Assembly (NCBI GenBank): GCA_025450955.1
Contig: JANWLJ010000233.1
Coordinates: forward strand, 1-14,846
Length of the DNA: 14,846 nt
Origin: Polyangium sp. (in: bacteria)
GTDB taxonomy: Bacteria; Myxococcota_A; Polyangia; Palsa-1104
Direction: 5' to 3'
Shown here: positions 8,928-14,846 of the stretch, one piece after another
Position numbering within the stretch: position 1 is the stretch's first letter
How the letters are laid out: every line of letters starts with the position of its first letter
Position numbers and translations under genes: made by a program
Notes under the pieces: generated by a model
Databases searched by the model: none
What the model was told of the DNA's origin: nothing
The model's input: the letters and a program-made list of their open reading frames with translations, nothing else

Positions 8928-10058
8928 GTGAGATCGCTCGCGCTGGTTCTGATGTTGATAGGCGGGCCGGCGGCGGCGGTCGCGCAGCCGCGCTGGGTGC
9001 GCGCCAACTTTCACGCCCACGCCGCTTCCGGTGAAGTCGGCGACGACGGCTCCGAGACGCCGGCCGCGCTTCACCGCGCGGTGCGCAAGGCCGGGTTCGA
9101 CTTCTCGGTTCACACGCCGCACTCGACGCTCAACACCGACCCGCACGCGGCGGCGCACTGGCTCACCGAACGCGCGCGCGAGTCGCAGCTCCACATTCCC
9201 GGGCTCACCGCCGCGCTCGGCGAGGAGCTCACCGTCGCCGCCGGACCAAATTTTCAGCGCCACACCCAGATCCTCGGCAGGGCGGCGCCCGGCAACCTCG
9301 ATCATCTCTCGTTGTTCGGAATGAACGAGCTGATTCCCTCTTTGACGCCGCTCGGGGCGGCGTGCGATCGCGTTCACGAGGACGGCGGAATCTGCATCGT
9401 CAATCATCCCGGCCCCGGGCCGATGATGTGGGAAGAGGGCTTGTGGGAGGCGCCAGAGAGCCGTGGCAAAGTCGACGCGCTCGAGATCTACAACGGGCAG
9501 GCGATGTCGACGGTGGGAATCGACTTCGAGGGCCGCTATCGCGAAGCGACCGCGTACAGCGGGCTCGGGCTGAAGATCGCGGCGGTGACCGGCGCCGACA
9601 CCCACGGGCCGCGCTCGGTCGAGCGGGCGCGCTCGCGGCTGGCCGCGCTCGGCGCGGTGGGCAAGCTCATCAAGATGCTCCTGCCCGGCTCACACGGGCT
9701 TCGGCCCGAGCTCGCGGCCGCGACCCTGGTGGGCGCCGAGAGCGCGTCCACCGCCGACGTGATCGCCGCGATCAAGGCGCGCCGCACCATCGCCGAATAT
9801 GGCCTGCGCGAGCTCGGCGTCGAGTGTCCCGGGCTCGGCGAGGTCAAGCACACCCACTCGGTCGCGCTCGCGCTCACGCTCTCGCGTCCCGTCGCCGAGA
9901 TCACCCTCTATCGCGAGGGCGCTCAGGTGCGATCGTGGAAGGACGCGCGCGCGGCCGAGTGGCACGAGACGATCGACCAACGGGCGGCGTACGTCTTTGG
10001 CGTGCGCGATCCCAAGGGGCGCCTGACCACCTCGGCGATCTGGTACGAGCCGCGGTAG
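8928..10058 (+). CDS. Exported PHP-type metallohydrolase
   Basis: The GTG start gives a short, hydrophobic signal sequence (MRSLALVLMLIGGPAAAVAQ), so the mature 356-residue enzyme is likely periplasmic or secreted. Metal-ligand motifs of the PHP superfamily follow in order: FHAHA (H29, H31), FSVHTPH (H62, H65), GEE (99-100), RH (H112), VNHPG (H160), LEIYNG (E186) and GADTH (D224, H226). The set is complete, so it should bind two or three metal ions and cut a phosphoester or related bond; the substrate is not evident. The last 110 residues are beta-rich and hold no PHP motif. It lies 20 bp after the ferredoxin gene on the same strand and may share its transcript, though the link is not obvious. 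Confidence 0.85.
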   Translation: MRSLALVLMLIGGPAAAVAQPRWVRANFHAHAASGEVGDDGSETPAALHRAVRKAGFDFSVHTPHSTLNTDPHAAAHWLTERARESQLHIPGLTAALGEELTVAAGPNFQRHTQILGRAAPGNLDHLSLFGMNELIPSLTPLGAACDRVHEDGGICIVNHPGPGPMMWEEGLWEAPESRGKVDALEIYNGQAMSTVGIDFEGRYREATAYSGLGLKIAAVTGADTHGPRSVERARSRLAALGAVGKLIKMLLPGSHGLRPELAAATLVGAESASTADVIAAIKARRTIAEYGLRELGVECPGLGEVKHTHSVALALTLSRPVAEITLYREGAQVRSWKDARAAEWHETIDQRAAYVFGVRDPKGRLTTSAIWYEPR

Positions 10059-10068
10059 AATCGGCGCG

Positions 10069-10242
10069 ATGGCCGACGAGAAATTTCCCTTGGAAGAGGT
10101 CGAGCGGCGAAAGCAGCTCCTGCGCGTCGAGGAGCGCTATCCCGAAGCGGACCAGTGCCCCCACTGCGCCGAGGCCCGCGAAAAGTCGGGTGACCCCACC
10201 GATCTCTGCGCGGCGCACCTTCAGCGAATCTACGGAATCTGA
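10069..10242 (+). CDS. Small Cys/His (zinc-ribbon-like) protein, 57 aa
   Basis: An ATG 10 bp after the PHP gene opens a 57-aa frame with a charged helix (EKFPLEEVERRKQLLRVEER) and then CPHC (C30, C33) and CAAH (C47, H50). The C-x2-C-x13-C-x2-H spacing suggests one structural zinc or iron site. Its GC-rich codon use matches its neighbours, and it ends with TGA nine bases before the convergent malic enzyme stop. I do not recognise the family. The motif and position support a real gene, but no function can be given. Confidence 0.72.
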   Translation: MADEKFPLEEVERRKQLLRVEERYPEADQCPHCAEAREKSGDPTDLCAAHLQRIYGI

Positions 10243-10251
10243 TTTTCTGAT

Positions 10252-12528
<2,277 letters not shown>

Positions 12529-12563
12529 TTCGCCTCCTTCGAGGCAGCGGATATTATCAGATC
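12529..12563. promoter_or_regulatory. Compact divergent promoter region between maeB and the signal-peptide protein
   Basis: Only 35 bp separate the two divergent starts. On the plus strand TATTAT (12552-12557) is a good -10 box ending seven bases before the GTG at 12564, which would make that transcript leaderless or nearly so. On the minus strand GATAAT (12553-12558) overlaps it and could serve maeB, leaving about 18 nt that include its Shine-Dalgarno. No strong -35 box is seen for either. Confidence 0.4.
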
Positions 12564-13610
12564 GTGCGGGCCAGGCTCGGGATCGTCTTCTTGGCCGCGT
12601 GCGCGGCCCTGCCGAATCGTGCCCGCAGCGACGAGGCCGGACGCGCGCGGGCTCATCTTCTCTACGTCCGCGAGGCGGGCGCCGAGCGCTGTCCCGACGA
12701 GACGCAGCTCCGCGCCGAGGTGGCCGCGCGGCTCGGCTACGATCCGTTCTCCGAGAGCGCGCCGTCGACGATCTCGGTGACGATCCGCGCGGGCGCGCGC
12801 GGGCTCAAGGCGCGCATCGAGCTCGTCGATCGAACCGGCGAGGTGACCGGCGCGCGATCGCTCACCGCGCCCGAGCCCGACTGCGTCGCGCTCGCCGAAG
12901 CGGTCGAGCTGGCGGTGAGCCTCGCGGTCGATCCGCTGCGCTTCGTAAATCCACCCGCTCCGGCCGCTCCGCCCGCTCCCGCGATCGCGCCGCCCGCGCC
13001 CGCCGCCACGCCGCCCCCCGAGAGCAGACCAGCGCCGATCGCCCCACCGCCCGCCGCGCCGGAACCGATCGCTCCGCCGCGGCCGCGATCGGAGCGTGAG
13101 GTGCGCTGGCGTCTCGGCGCCGGGGCGCTGGCGGCGCTCGGAGCGGCGCCCACGGTCAACTTCGGCTTCACAGCCTCGGCGGGCGTGCGCGGCCCGCACT
13201 GGTCGGTCGATCTCGAAGGCCGCTTCGATCTGCCCGCGGGCCAGCCGACCGGCTCGGTCAACGCGACCGGCTCGGTCGAGACCGCGCTCTATCTCGCGAC
13301 CGCCCTGCCCTGCTTTCACGTGCGGCTTTTTTCCGGCTGCGCGCTCCTCGCGCTCGGCGCCCAGACCGCCGATGGGATCAACCTGCCGGTCACCCGAAAG
13401 AGCGCGAGCCTGTTCGCCGCCGCGGGCGCGCGCGCCGGGATCGAGGTGCCGCTCATCCCCAAGCTCGAGCTCGCGCTCGCGGCCGATCTGCTCGCGGCCA
13501 TCACCCGCACCCGCTACACCGCCGACGGCGCGAGCGGCCCGACGACGGTGTTCGACACCCCGCCCATCTCCGGCGCCTTTCACGTCGGACTTCTCGGCTA
13601 TTTTCGATGA
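12564..13610 (+). CDS. Signal-peptide protein with Pro-rich linker and beta-rich C-terminal domain (sigma-factor-linked)
   Basis: The GTG start yields a short basic and hydrophobic leader (MRARLGIVFLAACAALPNRA), so the protein is exported. Residues 27-128 form a small domain with CPDETQLRAEVAARLGYDPF and a second Cys at 107, possibly disulfide-bonded to C43. Residues 129-174 are an Ala/Pro-rich linker. Residues 180-348 alternate hydrophobic and glycine-rich strands and end in GLLGYFR, like an outer-membrane beta-barrel with an aromatic near the C-terminus. I recall proteins of this layout next to ECF sigma genes in Polyangia, but know no function. Its TGA overlaps the ATG of the sigma gene, so the two are translationally coupled. 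The start lacks a Shine-Dalgarno, which fits leaderless expression. Confidence 0.78.
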   Translation: MRARLGIVFLAACAALPNRARSDEAGRARAHLLYVREAGAERCPDETQLRAEVAARLGYDPFSESAPSTISVTIRAGARGLKARIELVDRTGEVTGARSLTAPEPDCVALAEAVELAVSLAVDPLRFVNPPAPAAPPAPAIAPPAPAATPPPESRPAPIAPPPAAPEPIAPPRPRSEREVRWRLGAGALAALGAAPTVNFGFTASAGVRGPHWSVDLEGRFDLPAGQPTGSVNATGSVETALYLATALPCFHVRLFSGCALLALGAQTADGINLPVTRKSASLFAAAGARAGIEVPLIPKLELALAADLLAAITRTRYTADGASGPTTVFDTPPISGAFHVGLLGYFR

Positions 13611-14227
13611 CGGAATCGGCGGCTCCGGCCCAAGATCGAGAGGTGGACCCTCTTTGCAGCCCGGCTGGACCTGGCGCCGGCGACTCCGCCGTGGCCGCCG
13701 GCCCCGCCGACTTCCGGGCCCTCTACGAAGCCGAGTTCAACTACGTCTACAACAGCCTGCGCCGGCTTGGCGTCGCCGAGCGCGACCTCGAAGACTTGAT
13801 CCACGAGGTGTTCCTCGCCTTTCATCGCGGCCGCGATCACTACGATCCGGCGCGGCCGCTCCGCCCCTGGCTGTTCGGGATCGCGTTTCGGATCTCGTCC
13901 GATTATCGCCGCCGCGCCCAGCACCGCTACGAGGTTCCCGAGGAGCGCGAGGTCGCCGACGCCACTCCCGGCGCCGACGAGCAGCTCGTCTGGCGCGAGC
14001 GCCGCCCGCTCGTCCTGCGCGCGCTCGACACGCTCGATCTCGACCGGCGCGCCGTGTTCGTGATGCACGAGATCGACGGCTGCACGATGCCCGAGATCGC
14101 GACGGTGCTGGCGGCGCCGCTCAACACGCTCTACTCGCGGCTGCGCCTCGCGCGCGAAGAGTTCGCGACCTTCGTCCGCCGGCACCAAAGGAATGAAGAT
14201 AAGGGAATGAAAAATGAGTCACGATGA
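13607..14227 (+). CDS. ECF-type RNA polymerase sigma factor
   Basis: The 206-aa product has the two sigma domains of the extracytoplasmic-function group and no region 1 or 3. Region 2 spans about 36-102 (FRALYEAEFNYVYNSLRRLG, DLEDLIHEVFLAFHR, PLRPWLFGIAFRISSDYRRR). Region 4 spans about 130-192 (LVLRALDTLDLDRRAVFVMH, then MPEIATVLAAPLNTLYSRLR) with the recognition helix in the second part. A polar extension of about 30 residues comes first. The ATG overlaps the upstream stop (ATGA), and the last 14 bases overlap the next gene. It probably directs transcription in response to an envelope signal, held back by the membrane protein that follows; targets are unknown. The closing bases (GAAGATAAGGGAATGAAAAATG) are unusually AT-rich, because they also carry the next gene's ribosome binding site. 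Confidence 0.93.
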   Translation: MTESAAPAQDREVDPLCSPAGPGAGDSAVAAGPADFRALYEAEFNYVYNSLRRLGVAERDLEDLIHEVFLAFHRGRDHYDPARPLRPWLFGIAFRISSDYRRRAQHRYEVPEEREVADATPGADEQLVWRERRPLVLRALDTLDLDRRAVFVMHEIDGCTMPEIATVLAAPLNTLYSRLRLAREEFATFVRRHQRNEDKGMKNESR

Positions 14228-14846
14228 AGATCTCGAGCCGCTTCAGCCCGATCTCGAGGCGCTGCTCGACGCCGAGCGCCAGGTTCCGCCCGCCCCGACC
14301 GCCGCGCGCGAGCGGGTCCGCGGCCGACTGGCCGCGACGCTGGGCATAACCGCGCTCGGCGCTTCGAGCGCGCAGGCGGCGACCGCGATCCACGCGACCG
14401 GCGCGACTCCGGCGCTCGGCGAAGGGGCGGGATCGACCGCGCGCGCGGCGCTCAAGGCGGCGCCGCAGGTGATCGGAAAATCGATCCTCGCCAAGGTGAC
14501 GCTCGGTCTGATCGGGCTCACCGGCGCGATCGGAATCGGCGTCGGCGCGCACCTCTTGCGAACGCACGCTCGACCGCCCGCGCACGCGGCGCTTCCGACC
14601 GCACCCGCTCCCACGGCTCCGGTCGCCGCCCCGCCGATCGCGATCCCCTCACCCGCCGCACCGATGACCGCGACCCCGACGGCGGTTCCAACTCCCGCTT
14701 CCCCCGCACCGGCCGCGCGCCCGACGCGCCATCACGCGCACGAGGGCGAGGGCGACCTGGTCGCCGAGCGGCGCCTGCTCGACGCCGCCCACGCCGCGCT
14801 CGCCCGCGGCGATCACGCCGCCGCGCTCAGCGCGCTCGCCCGCGAC
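14214..14846 (+). CDS. Single-pass membrane protein, probable anti-sigma partner (partial, 3' end off the window)
   Basis: The frame opens at ATG 14214 and stays open for 211 codons to the window edge. An acidic N-terminal stretch (SHDEDLEPLQPDLEALLDAE) and a short helix (ARERVRGRLAATLG) come first, followed by an Ala-rich segment and one membrane helix at about 95-115 (VTLGLIGLTGAIGIGVGAHL). A Pro/Ala/Thr linker (118-166) then leads to a helical, TPR-like region (AERRLLDAAHAALARGDHAA). This in-membrane-out layout directly after an ECF gene, with a 14-nt overlap, is typical of anti-sigma factors. No zinc-binding HxxxCxxC motif is seen, so it is not a ZAS-type anti-sigma. The role is inferred from topology and context. 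Confidence 0.76.
   Translation, partial: MSHDEDLEPLQPDLEALLDAERQVPPAPTAARERVRGRLAATLGITALGASSAQAATAIHATGATPALGEGAGSTARAALKAAPQVIGKSILAKVTLGLIGLTGAIGIGVGAHLLRTHARPPAHAALPTAPAPTAPVAAPPIAIPSPAAPMTATPTAVPTPASPAPAARPTRHHAHEGEGDLVAERRLLDAAHAALARGDHAAALSALARD

Overview
This window looks like chromosomal DNA of a high-GC (roughly 68%, by eye) Gram-negative bacterium, most likely a Polyangia-type myxobacterium. The evidence is the strong G/C third-position bias, the near absence of intergenic DNA, and a chain of a signal-peptide protein with an Ala/Pro-rich linker, an ECF sigma factor and a membrane partner of a kind I associate with that group. No rRNA, tRNA, CRISPR array or insertion sequence was seen.

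Layout. (1) Positions 1-7052, all on the minus strand, are the promoter-proximal half of an extracellular contractile injection system (eCIS; Afp/PVC/MAC-like phage-tail device). In transcription order it holds a Pvc16-type (DUF4255) tail-completion protein, sheath protein A, a 307-aa protein that reads as two tube-like halves, a tail-assembly-chaperone-like protein, a 56-codon DUF6760-like reading frame without a normal start codon, a larger sheath protein B, a classic gp19-type tube protein, and a long Ala/Pro-rich, probably disordered protein that runs off the left edge. A good sigma-70-like promoter lies at 7104-7133. Spike, baseplate, tail-fibre, AAA+ ATPase and effector genes are not in view and would lie to the left. 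(2) Positions 7185-10242 on the plus strand carry a lysine 2,3-aminomutase-family radical SAM enzyme, a small thioredoxin-like [2Fe-2S] protein, an exported PHP-type metallohydrolase and a 57-aa Cys/His protein. (3) Positions 10252-12528 on the minus strand encode a MaeB-type malic enzyme fused to a phosphotransacetylase domain. (4) Positions 12564-14846 on the plus strand hold the sigma-factor chain: a signal-peptide protein with a beta-rich C-terminus, an ECF sigma factor and a single-pass membrane protein cut by the right edge, with overlapping start and stop codons.

The strongest observation is at 3604-3650. The chaperone-like gene ends in a perfect slippery heptamer (G GGG GGA) directly followed by its UAG stop. 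Six bases further on is an 11-pair stem-loop with one mismatch, and the -1 frame beyond it encodes the DUF6760-like domain, which has no ATG, GTG or TTG of its own. This is the architecture of the programmed -1 frameshift known for lambda G/GT-type tail assembly chaperones, here inside an eCIS operon. It would give a 185-aa fusion beside the 129-aa short form.

Other notable points are a 15-bp intercistronic hairpin between sheath A and the double tube protein (its only imperfect pair is a wobble in the sense RNA), a dyad over the -35 box of the eCIS promoter, and a probable leaderless start at 12564.
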